Shown here one piece after another: positions 1-8,559 of a stretch of 39,386 nucleotides of DNA. The DNA comes from Gammaproteobacteria bacterium (lineage in GTDB: Bacteria; Pseudomonadota; Gammaproteobacteria; Pseudomonadales; Pseudohongiellaceae): the NCBI GenBank assembly GCA_029253585.1, contig JAQWZF010000040.1:1-39386 (forward strand). The letters run 5' to 3'. Every line of letters starts with the position of its first letter. Within the stretch, counting starts at the first letter, position 1. The notes under the pieces are model-generated. The model did not search any database, was not told the DNA's origin, and saw only the letters and a program-made list of their open reading frames with translations. A program made the position numbers and the translations under genes.

Positions 1-26
1 TAGGTGGGCAAAACCCCAGGACGCAT

Positions 27-497
27 ATGGGGGCGACAGGATTGCTGTTTACCAATGCCGTTACCGATATTACTCCTCTGGCGAAACTAACCAAGCTAGT
101 GGATCTTAATATTCATACGCAAGACATAAGCGATCTGACACCATTGAGTGGCCTGACATCACTGATTGAGCTGCGACTGGCGGCTAACTCATTCACCGAT
201 CTCAGCCCATTGCGTGGGCTCAGCACTCTCGAGTATCTAGAACTTACTGGCAATGATATAACCGATATAACGCCACTGAGTGGTCTGACAAACCTGACGC
301 AGCTCGATCTTCGCTTCAATCCTGATTTAACTACTATCCAGGCGCTCTTTGAAAACCCAGGCATTGGGGCTGGAGATATCGTCGAGCTGAGACATACCAA
401 TGTGTCATGTGCAGATCAGGCGCGGCTAGCAGAAAAAGGGGTGGAAGTTCGAACCGAATTATTCTCTTCTTGCGCCACTGCTACCAGGCAGAGATAA
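27..497 (+). CDS. Leucine-rich-repeat protein, possibly 5'-truncated
   Basis: The 156-residue product contains about four internalin-like 22-residue leucine-rich repeats of the form LTxLxxLxxLxxLxLxxNxITDITPL (residues 10-105). They are followed by a capping segment with a conserved-looking NVSCAD motif near residue 126. Such repeats usually form a solenoid that binds proteins; no partner can be named. The frame is open to the left edge of the window, so this could be the 3' end of a longer gene. However, an AGGA five bases before the ATG and the lack of repeat-like residues upstream make the ATG at 27 a fair start. No signal peptide is seen with this start, whereas most bacterial relatives are secreted, which hints at truncation. 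The next gene starts about 50 bases downstream on the same strand. Confidence 0.6.
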   Translation: MGATGLLFTNAVTDITPLAKLTKLVDLNIHTQDISDLTPLSGLTSLIELRLAANSFTDLSPLRGLSTLEYLELTGNDITDITPLSGLTNLTQLDLRFNPDLTTIQALFENPGIGAGDIVELRHTNVSCADQARLAEKGVEVRTELFSSCATATRQR

Positions 498-547
498 CAG
501 CTGACATAGATCTGAGATAGGCGCCTGAAATGGCCCCAGGGAACATT

Positions 548-1609
548 ATGGAAGTCAATAAATTTCAGAGACGGCCAAGCCAAGTCGCTTCAAGTTTACT
601 TGGAATCGTGCTGCTAGTATCGAGTGGTCTTGCAATCAATGCATTCTCCCAAGTCACGGATGCCCGTTTCACCCCCAGCGATGAGTACGGCATCGACGAG
701 GCTTTCTTCAAACTGCCGCGGGGTAGGTCCATCGGAGCCACCTCAGGTCTGGGAATTCATCCGGATGGTTCGTCTTTCTGGGTCTTCGATCGCTGCGGCG
801 GCGAAGATTGCCGAGGATCAGATCTTGCCCCGATAATGAAGTTCGACATTGAAGGCAATCACCTACTCAGCTTTGGTGAAAATTTATTCCAGCGTCCCCA
901 TGGTTTGTCTGTAGACAGAGAGGGCAATGTCTGGGTGACGGATGATGTCGGCTCACGTGACATCGATACCGTGAGCGAAGCCAAGGGGCATCAGGTCTTC
1001 AAGTTCAGCCCCGAAGGCGAATTGCTCATGACCTTGGGCAAACCCGGTATCCCGGGCGACGGCGCAGACACATTCAATATGCCATCGGCAGTAGTCGTTG
1101 CGCCTAATGGCGACATATTCGTTGGTGACGGGCATGGCCCTCGATCCAACGCCAGGATCGTGAAGTTTACGTCTCGTGGTGACTATCTCATGACATGGGG
1201 ATCGTTCGGCGAAGGCCCGCATCAATTTCATACGCCCCACGCACTGGCTATGGATTCCGCTGGCAGGTTATTTGTTGGCGATCGCGGTAACAAACGAGTA
1301 CTTATTTTCGATCAGTCCGGCAACTTTCTTGACGAGTGGACGCAATTTGGTCGACCTAGCGGCATGTACATCGATGACAATGACCTGCTGTATGTCGCCG
1401 ACTCCTCATCTTCAAACACAGCACAATCTAATCCCGGTTTTGAAGAAGGCATTCGCGTCGGGAATGTGACAGATGGCCGTGTGCTGTTTTTTATTCAGGA
1501 CCCCGATGCAAGCGGGAGTCAGGAGGGTGTGGTTGCGGACAGTGATGGGAATATCTATGGCTCACTCACAGCAGGCATGGCTTTGCGAAAATATTCACTC
1601 TCAGAGTGA
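548..1609 (+). CDS. Secreted NHL-repeat beta-propeller protein, peptidyl-hydroxyglycine lyase-like
   Basis: The protein (about 353 residues) opens with a basic stretch and a hydrophobic segment (roughly residues 13-35), so it is probably periplasmic or secreted. From about residue 65 it shows repeated NHL blades with signatures such as RPHGLSVDREGNVWVTDD, HQVFKFSPEGELLMTLGKPG and HALAMDSAGRLFVGDRGN, giving a six-bladed propeller. The overall pattern resembles bacterial proteins annotated as peptidyl-alpha-hydroxyglycine alpha-amidating lyase, but activity cannot be inferred. An ATG at 530 is possible, but the ATG at 548 has a better AGGGAA ribosome site six bases upstream and puts the signal peptide at the N-terminus. 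It lies in a co-oriented run with the metallo-hydrolase and phosphoesterase genes that follow. Confidence 0.8.
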   Translation: MEVNKFQRRPSQVASSLLGIVLLVSSGLAINAFSQVTDARFTPSDEYGIDEAFFKLPRGRSIGATSGLGIHPDGSSFWVFDRCGGEDCRGSDLAPIMKFDIEGNHLLSFGENLFQRPHGLSVDREGNVWVTDDVGSRDIDTVSEAKGHQVFKFSPEGELLMTLGKPGIPGDGADTFNMPSAVVVAPNGDIFVGDGHGPRSNARIVKFTSRGDYLMTWGSFGEGPHQFHTPHALAMDSAGRLFVGDRGNKRVLIFDQSGNFLDEWTQFGRPSGMYIDDNDLLYVADSSSSNTAQSNPGFEEGIRVGNVTDGRVLFFIQDPDASGSQEGVVADSDGNIYGSLTAGMALRKYSLSE

Positions 1610-1718
1610 TCGAAAGTAGGGGGCACAGCTAGCTTAGCTAACCAAAGGAGAAGGATTTGCCAACTTCGCTGGATAAATAAGCACCTTGAGGTGTAACCAA
1701 AAAAATGAAAGGACGAAA

Positions 1719-2681
1719 ATGAAAATGAAAGTTAACAGGCTCCGTACAATTTTATCATTCGCTGCAACGGCACTCTCTTTATCCGTTGCTAGCAGCCTCG
1801 CTTATGGCCAGGGCAATTTCGCCGGTGTGGAACTCTCCATTACTCCCGTCGCCGGCAACGTCTACATGGTGCAGCGCCCGGGTGGCGGTGGCAACATCGG
1901 TGTTCAGGTAGGTCCAGATGGCGTGCTTTTAGTGGACTCCTTGTTTGCTCCGCTTGCGAATAAGTTGGTTGCAGCGGTAAAGCAGGTAACCGATGAGGAA
2001 ATCCGGTTTCTGGTGAACACCCATATTCATATAGATCATGTGGGAGGTAATGAAAATCTGGCCGAGATGGGTGTGCTGATATTTGCTCATGACAATACGC
2101 GCCTGCGCTTCTTCGAACAGAGAAGTCGTTTCCCTAGGGCTGGGGGCAGTTTCGTTCCTCAACAGCCCGCTGCAGCCAGGCCTCTAATCACTTTCAACGA
2201 CACTATGAGCTTCCATCTCAATGGCGAAGAGGTTCGTGCTTTTCTGGCCCCTCCGGCTCACACAGACGGAGATAGCTTCGTCTACTTTTCCGAATCTGAC
2301 GTGCTTCACCTTGGTGATGTCTACCGCACCACCAGCTATCCTATTATCGATGTCTACAACGGGGGTAGCCTCAGAGGCACAATCGCGGCGATGGATAAGG
2401 CAATCGATCTAGCCGGCCCGAATACAAAAGTTATACCTGGTCATGGTCTTGAAGTGGTAGGTCGTGACGAGATGATAGAATTTCGCGACATGATTCTCGA
2501 TATTCAAGGCCAAGTGCTCACCATGATACGCGAGGGTAAGAAACTGGACGAGGTGATGGCAGCACAGCCGACTGCTGCCTATGATGCCAAGTGGACCGAT
2601 GACCCAGGTTGGGGCCCGCAAGATTTTGTCCCTGTCGTCTATTATGAGCTGGGTGGTTCCGGCCGCTTGGCCGACCGTTAA
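1719..2681 (+). CDS. Periplasmic metallo-beta-lactamase-fold hydrolase
   Basis: This 320-residue MBL-fold enzyme has a signal peptide ending near the AYGQ segment. All expected zinc ligands are visible: HIHIDH at residues 102-107, His in PPAHTDGD near 181, Asp in LHLGDVY near 200 and His in IPGHG near 242. This is a complete binuclear metal site, so the enzyme is likely active; the substrate is unknown. Relatives hydrolyse beta-lactams, lactones, thioesters or alkyl sulfates. The ATG at 1719 is chosen because GAAAGGA lies five bases upstream and the signal peptide follows directly; a TTG at 1686 is an extension without support. The gene is co-oriented with the propeller gene upstream and the PhoD-like gene downstream. 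Confidence 0.87.
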   Translation: MKMKVNRLRTILSFAATALSLSVASSLAYGQGNFAGVELSITPVAGNVYMVQRPGGGGNIGVQVGPDGVLLVDSLFAPLANKLVAAVKQVTDEEIRFLVNTHIHIDHVGGNENLAEMGVLIFAHDNTRLRFFEQRSRFPRAGGSFVPQQPAAARPLITFNDTMSFHLNGEEVRAFLAPPAHTDGDSFVYFSESDVLHLGDVYRTTSYPIIDVYNGGSLRGTIAAMDKAIDLAGPNTKVIPGHGLEVVGRDEMIEFRDMILDIQGQVLTMIREGKKLDEVMAAQPTAAYDAKWTDDPGWGPQDFVPVVYYELGGSGRLADR

Positions 2682-2725
2682 TACTCTTTGTCGAACGACT
2701 GCTAACAGAGCCTTTGGTAAAAATT

Positions 2726-4411
2726 ATGAGTGATAAGAAGCCTGAGAAGAAAACCAAGAACAAGTCGAACTGGTATTTGCCGCCTTTGAAACGCCGGGAA
2801 TTTCTGCGCGGCAGCGCGGGGGGTATGGCAGGGGCATGGTTATCCGCCTGGCCCTGGCAACAACTCTCTGCACAGCAAGACCTGAATCCTGTAACCGACG
2901 ATTGGGATGCGGGGATCGTACGGCATCTATTGCCTGCAGTGAACGAATCGCAGTTTCTGATAAAGACTTCATTCACCAGGGCCCTCAGGGAAACACCCCG
3001 GCTGCGGATCCAAAATGGCGGCAGCGGCAGATTTATCGAAGGTTATTTGAACGACACCAGCGGTGAGTTTTGGCAGTTCTATGCTACCGAGCTAGAAGCC
3101 GATACCGAGTATCAATTGTCTCTACAAGACAGTAGCGGCAACGCCTTGTGCGAGCCGTGGCCCTTATCAACTTTCCCGTCGCCGCAGCAGAACCCTGAAC
3201 GGGTTCGAGTGCTATTCTATACCTGTGCCGGGGGTCCCGAAGGGGAGTATTTCGGCATTAATGACAGGCGCGGGAATCTGCCGATCGCTATACGCCAAAG
3301 ACTGTTGAGAAGAGGGCTGTCATTTTCACCTCAGGCTGCGGTAGCCAATGGCGATCATATCTATTGGGATCTTCATACCTGGCAGGGCGATCAAGCCGGA
3401 GAATTGAGTCCAGCCGGACAACAATCAAACTTCGATTTTGCTGCCAGGGTAATGGGTGGCAGCAATGAGGAGGCCATGAAGCTCGCCGCTGGCCCTCAGA
3501 TAGCGCCGCTGTATGGCACAGCCTTTAGATCTACGCCTGTGTACTTTCTGCAGGATGATCATGATCACTGGGAGAATGATTCGCCGCTTACCTATCCAGT
3601 TCCCTGGTTTCAATTGCAGCTTGCGCGGACTACTCAGCAGCTGTACTACCCCGAGTTTCTTCCCGATGCCATACGCTCACCAGGGCTGCCTTATTCCACC
3701 AGCTCAGAGCGTGGCGAGATTTCTGAGAGTTTCGGCACAATGCGTTATGGTAAGTTGCTAGAAGTGTTGCTCTATGATGTTCGTCGCACAATGAGTGTTG
3801 GCGAACTCAATGGGGTTTTCCTCGACAGCAATGTTGAGAACTGGCTAGTTCAGCGTACAGAATCAAAAGACACTCGTCATCTGGTCCATGTGCCGTCCAA
3901 TCCGCCGGGGTGGACAGCCGGCAAGTGGGGCGAGTGGTATCCCGATATGTTGCATCCGGAGACAGGTCAATTGACTACCCAGATTCCCAAGCCTCATTGG
4001 CAACGAGGTTGGCTGAATCAGCATGACCGCATCATGCAGTCATTGGCAGATATGAAGCACCGAAACCCGCTAGTCATCGCCGGAGATCTTCATGCAACCG
4101 GTGTTGGCACGATGTATGGCGCTGGCAATCTGGATTTCAGTGACAACCCCATTACCAATATTCTCTGTGGGCCTGTTGGCACATCGATTCGCGGTTTTCC
4201 CTCGGTGGTGCGCGGTGTGTCCGCAGCGCCGTCGCAATATTTGGATTTTCAGGAGCAAGTACCGCCTATCGAAGAACATGGCTTTACCATTGTAGATTTC
4301 GAACAAGACCGAATCGTAGCGAAGCTATTTAAATGGGATGTAAAGAGTCAACCGGTGGATGCCATTGATACACTAGAGCCTTATCACACAGTTGAGTTAG
4401 ATCGACCTTGA
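2726..4411 (+). CDS. Tat-exported PhoD-type phosphoesterase/metallophosphatase
   Basis: The roughly 561-residue protein carries a twin-arginine signal (KRREFLRGSAGG, residues 22-33), indicating export in folded form to the periplasm. An N-terminal beta-sandwich region (about 60-150) precedes the catalytic domain. Metal-binding motifs of the PhoD-like metallophosphatase family are visible: NGDHIYWD near residue 208, QDDHDHWEND near 277 and AGDLHATGVG near 455. Family members hydrolyse phosphomono- or diesters with calcium and iron; the substrate here cannot be told. The start is placed at ATG 2726 rather than the TTG at 2714. It begins 44 bases after the upstream hydrolase and is likely co-transcribed with it. 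Confidence 0.85.
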   Translation: MSDKKPEKKTKNKSNWYLPPLKRREFLRGSAGGMAGAWLSAWPWQQLSAQQDLNPVTDDWDAGIVRHLLPAVNESQFLIKTSFTRALRETPRLRIQNGGSGRFIEGYLNDTSGEFWQFYATELEADTEYQLSLQDSSGNALCEPWPLSTFPSPQQNPERVRVLFYTCAGGPEGEYFGINDRRGNLPIAIRQRLLRRGLSFSPQAAVANGDHIYWDLHTWQGDQAGELSPAGQQSNFDFAARVMGGSNEEAMKLAAGPQIAPLYGTAFRSTPVYFLQDDHDHWENDSPLTYPVPWFQLQLARTTQQLYYPEFLPDAIRSPGLPYSTSSERGEISESFGTMRYGKLLEVLLYDVRRTMSVGELNGVFLDSNVENWLVQRTESKDTRHLVHVPSNPPGWTAGKWGEWYPDMLHPETGQLTTQIPKPHWQRGWLNQHDRIMQSLADMKHRNPLVIAGDLHATGVGTMYGAGNLDFSDNPITNILCGPVGTSIRGFPSVVRGVSAAPSQYLDFQEQVPPIEEHGFTIVDFEQDRIVAKLFKWDVKSQPVDAIDTLEPYHTVELDRP

Positions 4412-4415
4412 TGCA

Positions 4416-4457
4416 TAGTTAGATTATAGTTAGGTATTAGTTAGATAATAGATAGAC
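4416..4457. repeat. Degenerate short tandem repeat TAGTTAGATTA
   Basis: Four imperfect copies of an 11-bp unit (TAGTTAGATTA, TAGTTAGGTAT, TAGTTAGATAA, TAGATAGACC) lie just after the phosphoesterase stop and before the next gene. It looks like slippage-prone, AT-rich spacer DNA. No function is suggested by the sequence. Confidence 0.6.
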
Positions 4458-4502
4458 CATAGGAATTCATCATTAGAAAAAAGTTAGTTAACAGAGGAAA
4501 AT

Positions 4503-5477
4503 ATGCAAACAAAAATTACCAGGATGCTAAACATAGAGCATCCAATCATTCAGGGCGGAATGCACTATGTAGGCTTCGCCGAGTTGGCAGCAGCGGTATC
4601 CAATGCGGGTGGGCTTGGTATTATTACGGCGTTAACTCAAGGTACTCCCGAAAAACTTGGCAACGAAATTGATAAATGCAGGGCACTCACTGATAAGCCT
4701 TTTGGCGTAAACCTGACTTTCCTTCCATCGCTTACCCCGCCTGATTATCCCGGGCTTGTAGAGACACTTATCAACAAAGGGGTCACCGTTGTCGAGACGG
4801 CGGGTAATAACCCGAAAGCGTGGTTGCCTATATTAAAAGAAAACAATATTAAGGTTATCCATAAATGTACCTCCGTTCGGCACGCTCTCAAGGCGCAAGA
4901 CATTGGCTGCGATGCGGTTTCCGTTGATGGATTTGAATGTGGCGGGCATCCGGGCGAGGATGATATTCCCAATTTTATATTACTGCCCCGGGCTGCAGAT
5001 GAATTGAAGATACCTTTTGTGTCGTCGGGCGGCATGGCCGATGGTCGCTCTCTGGTAGCGTCTCTGGCAATGGGTGCGGAGGGTATGAATATGGGTACGC
5101 GATTCATCGCCACTAAGGAGGCGCCGGTTCACGAGAACGTAAAGCAGGCCTTGCTTGCGGCGACAGAGCTAGATACTCGATTAGTCATGCGACCGCTGCG
5201 TAATACCGAGCGCGTGCTGAACAACACGGCCGTAGAACGCTTGCTGGAAAAAGAAGCATCGCTAGGCAAAGACATTAAGTTTGAAGATATTGTCGCCGAG
5301 GTCGCTGGCGTATATCCAAAAGTGATGATGGACGGAGAGGTGGATCGTGGAGCTTGGTCTTGCGGAATGGTGGCAGGACTCATTAATGATATCCCTTCGG
5401 TGCAAGAACTTATGGATAGGATCATGAATGAAGCCGATTCGATTATTGCCGAGCGTTTAGCTGGGCTGCAGACATAG
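4503..5477 (+). CDS. Nitronate monooxygenase-like FMN oxidoreductase
   Basis: The 324-residue protein matches the 2-nitropropane dioxygenase/nitronate monooxygenase TIM-barrel family. Visible motifs are HPIIQGGM near residue 13, NAGGLGIITA near 34, DGFECGGHPGEDD at 142-154 with the usual active-site His, SSGGMADGRS near 174 and GMNMGTRFIAT near 195 for FMN phosphate binding. Family members oxidise alkyl nitronates with oxygen or, in related groups, act as NAD(P)H:quinone or enoyl reductases, so the exact substrate is open. It is cytoplasmic. A clear AGAGGA ribosome site precedes the ATG by six bases. It converges on the thioesterase gene at 5595. Confidence 0.87.
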   Translation: MQTKITRMLNIEHPIIQGGMHYVGFAELAAAVSNAGGLGIITALTQGTPEKLGNEIDKCRALTDKPFGVNLTFLPSLTPPDYPGLVETLINKGVTVVETAGNNPKAWLPILKENNIKVIHKCTSVRHALKAQDIGCDAVSVDGFECGGHPGEDDIPNFILLPRAADELKIPFVSSGGMADGRSLVASLAMGAEGMNMGTRFIATKEAPVHENVKQALLAATELDTRLVMRPLRNTERVLNNTAVERLLEKEASLGKDIKFEDIVAEVAGVYPKVMMDGEVDRGAWSCGMVAGLINDIPSVQELMDRIMNEADSIIAERLAGLQT

Positions 5478-5594
5478 TTTTAAAGGCGGCGCGGCCCGCG
5501 CTAGTCATCGGGTGGCGGCTTAGTGCCGAAGCATTCGCTGTAAATTACTGGAGTACACTTGGCACACCCCCGCAAAGATTTTCAGTAGAGCCGG

Positions 5595-6065
5595 TTAAGG
5601 AAAATCACTGCGCATGCGAATTGCCTTGGCAGCACTCGCTCTGGCGGCAAGTTTGCCGTTCTCCTGGAAAAAGTCTGCTTCGACAAAGCCGGTTGTGCGG
5701 CCACGATTAACGAGGCGTCCCTCTATGCGGATAATGCCGCCTTGCATGGGACGGAACATGCGCGTGGTGAGTTCCGTGGTAGTGAACCATTCACCATCTT
5801 CCAGCGCGCTAGCCATGGTCATCGACACAATATGATCAGCTAACGCTGCTATCCATCCACCAAAAACACGTTCATCTTCAATATCTCGGCTACCGTCATT
5901 AGGCCATTCATAGACAACACGCCCGTAAGATAACTCCGTCAGCCAAAGGTGGGGCTTTATTCCTAGGTTGAGAATTCCCGGAGGAAGCTTGCCGTCTTCT
6001 GACCTTAAGACTTTAAAGAATTTCTCTTGTTGTTGGGATAATTCTGTACGCTGTGTTTTGTTCAT
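5595..6065 (-). CDS. Hotdog-fold PaaI-type thioesterase
   Basis: The 156-residue protein has the length and pattern of PaaI/YbgC-like hotdog thioesterases. A central helix motif is seen in VFGGWIAALADHIVSMTM (about residues 68-85). Strand motifs TTTELTTRMFRPMQGG and EGRLVNRGRTTGFVEADFFQ follow, then the final strand GKLAARASAAKAI. Such enzymes hydrolyse acyl-CoA thioesters in the cytoplasm. The acyl substrate cannot be predicted. It is on the opposite strand to the nitronate monooxygenase and ends about 118 bases from it. The small membrane protein gene at 6098 lies just upstream in the same direction and could be co-transcribed. Confidence 0.8.
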   Translation of the reverse strand: MNKTQRTELSQQQEKFFKVLRSEDGKLPPGILNLGIKPHLWLTELSYGRVVYEWPNDGSRDIEDERVFGGWIAALADHIVSMTMASALEDGEWFTTTELTTRMFRPMQGGIIRIEGRLVNRGRTTGFVEADFFQENGKLAARASAAKAIRMRSDFP

Positions 6066-6097
6066 TGTTTTCCAGTCGGTTTTGGCTATACTTCAAT

Positions 6098-6322
6098 TTA
6101 GTTCAAAGTGGTAAAGCTAGGAGAATTTTTGTATTGCTTATTCAGATCCCTGGTTGCAGAGAACCTATAGAAAGACCGAGATACGACGAATAGGATGCCC
6201 CAGCCAATAATGCCGAAGCCAAATAGCAGGGCAATAAAGGATGCAAACCCAAACGTGAGAAACTCTCCATTAGAAACACAGTTGTCTGTATAGCGTTCCG
6301 GTCGTGCTTTTGTGCTAATCAT
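6098..6322 (-). CDS. Small hypothetical membrane protein
   Basis: This is a 74-residue ORF with one long hydrophobic stretch (FLTFGFASFIALLFGFGIIG and the following residues, about 22-50), long enough for one or two membrane passes. A basic tail follows. An AGGA lies about eight bases before the ATG at 6322, which is preferred over the adjacent TTG at 6325. I recognise no family. It sits head-to-tail with the thioesterase gene, with a gap of about 32 bases. It may be real, given the ribosome site and the coherent membrane segment. Confidence 0.5.
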   Translation of the reverse strand: MISTKARPERYTDNCVSNGEFLTFGFASFIALLFGFGIIGWGILFVVSRSFYRFSATRDLNKQYKNSPSFTTLN

Positions 6323-6370
6323 CAATAATCCTGCCTAGCCGCGCATTGATACGATATGGTATCAAATTAT

Positions 6371-6490
6371 GGGCGCTCATTGCTGGTGCTGGCGTACTGG
6401 TGTCCAGTCGAACCACCGAGATGGGGGCCGCAGGCCTTGTGAGCGATTCCTGTTTAGAGTCCACCAGTTAAAATTGCTAGATCAGAGTGT
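6371..6490 (-). repeat. Repeat copy A, the most decayed tRNA-Phe junction
   Basis: This copy keeps part of the module (GCGCTCATTGCTGGTGCTGG), a 12-base tRNA-Phe T-arm match (TCGAACCACCGA, 6408-6419) and a tail (GTGAGCGATTCC, then CCAGTTAAAATTG, then CAGAGTGT). The anticodon-arm part of the tRNA remnant is replaced by unrelated GC-rich sequence. It aligns best with copy C. It lies between the small membrane protein gene and the start of the 6532 gene. Confidence 0.6.
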
Positions 6491-6531
6491 TTATTCAATT
6501 TGTCACAAGAGATAGAACAGAGGATGCCATT

Positions 6532-7482
6532 ATGAAAATCAGGTTCATTACAATAGCACTCTGCGCGTGTTTTGTCGGCAGCGGGGGCTTCGCCCAGTCA
6601 GGTGATACCTACGAAATGCCAATAACTGAGCACGGCCAACCTGATCTGCAGGGAGTCTGGGGTACGCGATTCAGCACCATGTTGGAGCGCCCCGAAGGAA
6701 TGCCTGCGGTGTTACCGCCGCAGCAGGCTGCAGGATTTGCCCAGGCAATAGCTCAGGTGGGCGAGGGAACGAATACGGATCCAGATATAGAGAGATTTGG
6801 AGCTCCGGTTCTAGCTGTCGTGAACGGAGAGCATCGAACCTCCGTTGTCGTTTATCCAGAAAATGGCCAGTTGCCCTACAATGAGCTGGGCGTTCAACGG
6901 TCTTCTCACGTTTACTTTGAAGGTATTGGCTATGATGGCCCTGAACAGCGACCCGGAACAGAGCGCTGTATAGAGGCGTGGGGTTCTCCGCCAATGCGTG
7001 CTTTTATGTATCAGCTGTATCACGGTATTGTTCAAACCCCTGACATGATAGCGATCGTCAGCGAAGAAGTCTCTCCTCTAAGGGTTATTTATATGAATGG
7101 AGAAAGTCGCCCTGATGCGCTTGAAAGTATGGAAGGGCATTCCATCGGCCACTGGGAAGGTGACACGCTGGTGGTGGAAACTACTCACTACAGCGATGTG
7201 AATCCTGAGCGGGCTACAATTGGCCGCCCAATGTTAATAAGCAGTGCAGCGCGCGTGACTGAACGCTTTACTCGCTTATCCGACACTGAGTTAAATTATC
7301 AGTTCCGAGTGGATGACCCCACATATTATACGGAACCTTGGGAAGGTGAATTTTCATTCACCCGCGATGATTCTGGTCACATTTATGAGTATGCCTGCCA
7401 TGAAGGCAATTACAGCATGACTGGTGCGCTCAGAGGCGCTCGCTATGAAGAGACGCAAGTGAATCAGGAGGTAGATGACTGA
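6532..7482 (+). CDS. Conserved secreted protein of unknown function
   Basis: The 316-residue protein begins with a clear signal peptide (MKIRFITIALCACFVGSGGF, cleavage near AQ). It then shows PDLQGVWGTRFS near residue 32, RCIEAWGSPP near 145, GHSIGHWEGDTLVVETTHYS near 203 and YEYACHEGNYSMTGALRGAR near the C-terminus. I recognise this combination from uncharacterised secreted proteins common in Acidobacteria and marine Proteobacteria; no function is established that I know of. The ATG at 6532 is chosen over a GTG at 6487 because AGAGGA lies just upstream and the signal peptide starts there. It is the first gene after repeat copy A and is followed by the hydrolase at 7567. Confidence 0.8.
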   Translation: MKIRFITIALCACFVGSGGFAQSGDTYEMPITEHGQPDLQGVWGTRFSTMLERPEGMPAVLPPQQAAGFAQAIAQVGEGTNTDPDIERFGAPVLAVVNGEHRTSVVVYPENGQLPYNELGVQRSSHVYFEGIGYDGPEQRPGTERCIEAWGSPPMRAFMYQLYHGIVQTPDMIAIVSEEVSPLRVIYMNGESRPDALESMEGHSIGHWEGDTLVVETTHYSDVNPERATIGRPMLISSAARVTERFTRLSDTELNYQFRVDDPTYYTEPWEGEFSFTRDDSGHIYEYACHEGNYSMTGALRGARYEETQVNQEVDD

Positions 7483-7514
7483 TTCGAAAATATAGCTAGT
7501 AGAAAGTAATCCAC

Positions 7515-7546
7515 TTGCAAAGTCTGTCTTTGGACAGACTTTGCAA
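7515..7546. terminator. Perfect 14-bp stem-loop between two co-oriented genes
   Basis: Two perfect arms (TTGCAAAGTCTGTC and its complement) enclose a four-base loop TTTG. The hairpin lies 32 bases after the 6532-7482 stop and ends 20 bases before the next ATG. It has no T-tract. It could be a terminator-like or attenuating hairpin, an mRNA stabiliser, or a dimeric repressor site. Confidence 0.45.
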
Positions 7547-7566
7547 TACATAGTTAAGAAATCGCA

Positions 7567-8379
7567 ATGAGTAAATCTCCAAGACTATTATTTTTGCTTC
7601 CCTTCATCGCGCTGATTGCCACCAGTGCGCACGCCCAAACTCTCCCGGAAAACCAGTACTTCGATTCCGATGGAGTGAGAATTAGATTTATTGAATTGGG
7701 CTCTGGTGAGCCTGTTATTGCTATCCATGGCTATACGCGAAACAGTGATACCTGGTTGGAGACAATTGCCGATTTAGCCGAAAGTCACCGTCTTATACTC
7801 TTTGATCAAAGAGGGCATGGTCTTAGCGATAAACCGCATTCGGTGTCAGAATATGGCCGAGAAATGGGACATGATGTAATACGTCTTATGGATCATCTCG
7901 ATATTCCCAAGGCTCATATCCTCGGTTACTCACTTGGAGTAGCGCCAATAGGAATGCTTATAACTGAGAACGAAACGAGGTTTATTTCTGCCGTATTCGG
8001 CGGAGGAGCGGCCAGATGGGAATGGGGAAGCCCCACGGATCTATCAAATCAACACGGGTATGAGAGAATGCTAAATTCTTCCCGGCAATTACGATCACGA
8101 GCTGCTTTGGGTGGCCAAGATCAAATAGCTCTTACCAATCTTCGATTGGCAGAAAAAGAATTAGTTGTAGCTAATGGGAGTCTGTCAAATACTGGCATAC
8201 CTATCTTGTCTATTGTGGGTAGTGAAGATCCTGCAATGGACGCTGTGCTGGAATTTAAGAATGTGGTGCCGACTATGGAGTTAGTTGTGATTGAAGGCGC
8301 ATCCCATCTATCGACACCGGAGCACCCCGAATTTGTTCGCAGCATCCGAAATTTTTTGGGCAGAAACAGGCTGAAATAA
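7567..8379 (+). CDS. Secreted alpha/beta-fold hydrolase
   Basis: The 270-residue protein has a signal peptide (FLLPFIALIATSAHAQ, about residues 9-24) and a canonical alpha/beta-hydrolase core. The oxyanion segment is AIHGYTRNSDTW near residue 52. FDQRGHGLSDKP follows near 78, the nucleophile elbow GYSLG is near 119, an acid is in GSEDPAMDA near 218, and the catalytic His is in GASHLSTPEHP near 243. It probably cleaves an ester, lactone or similar bond in the periplasm. It belongs to the same package as the secreted protein upstream, bounded by repeat copies A and B. Confidence 0.85.
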   Translation: MSKSPRLLFLLPFIALIATSAHAQTLPENQYFDSDGVRIRFIELGSGEPVIAIHGYTRNSDTWLETIADLAESHRLILFDQRGHGLSDKPHSVSEYGREMGHDVIRLMDHLDIPKAHILGYSLGVAPIGMLITENETRFISAVFGGGAARWEWGSPTDLSNQHGYERMLNSSRQLRSRAALGGQDQIALTNLRLAEKELVVANGSLSNTGIPILSIVGSEDPAMDAVLEFKNVVPTMELVVIEGASHLSTPEHPEFVRSIRNFLGRNRLK

Positions 8380-8423
8380 CACTGGCGAGCTCGTTCTCCG
8401 GACACTACTGTAGATGGCTGGTC

Positions 8424-8475
8424 GGGGCGAAAGAATCTAAACAGGCTTTGGGCCGATTACCCCTGCGGGCTTTGC
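8424..8475 (-). repeat. Repeat copy B, hairpin module only
   Basis: This copy has GGGGCG, a spacer AAAGAATCT, the left stem AAACAGGC (8439-8446), a degraded right stem and then ACCCCTGCGGGCTTTGC. It aligns with the modules of copies C, E, G and H. The tRNA part and tail are not recognisable, apart from a possible TTCAGTACA about 30 bases downstream. It separates the hydrolase package from the cytochrome b package. Confidence 0.6.
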
Positions 8476-8559
8476 TTACTTGATGCAATATTGTTAGATT
8501 GTTCAGTACATCGCACAATGAAGTATCGCTGAACTAGCAAACTTTAGGTGACCGTCAGG

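Noticed and set aside
5484..5503. GC-rich inverted repeat GCGCGGCCCGCGC between converging genes as a terminator
   Set aside because: The stem is only six bp and no T-run follows on either strand.
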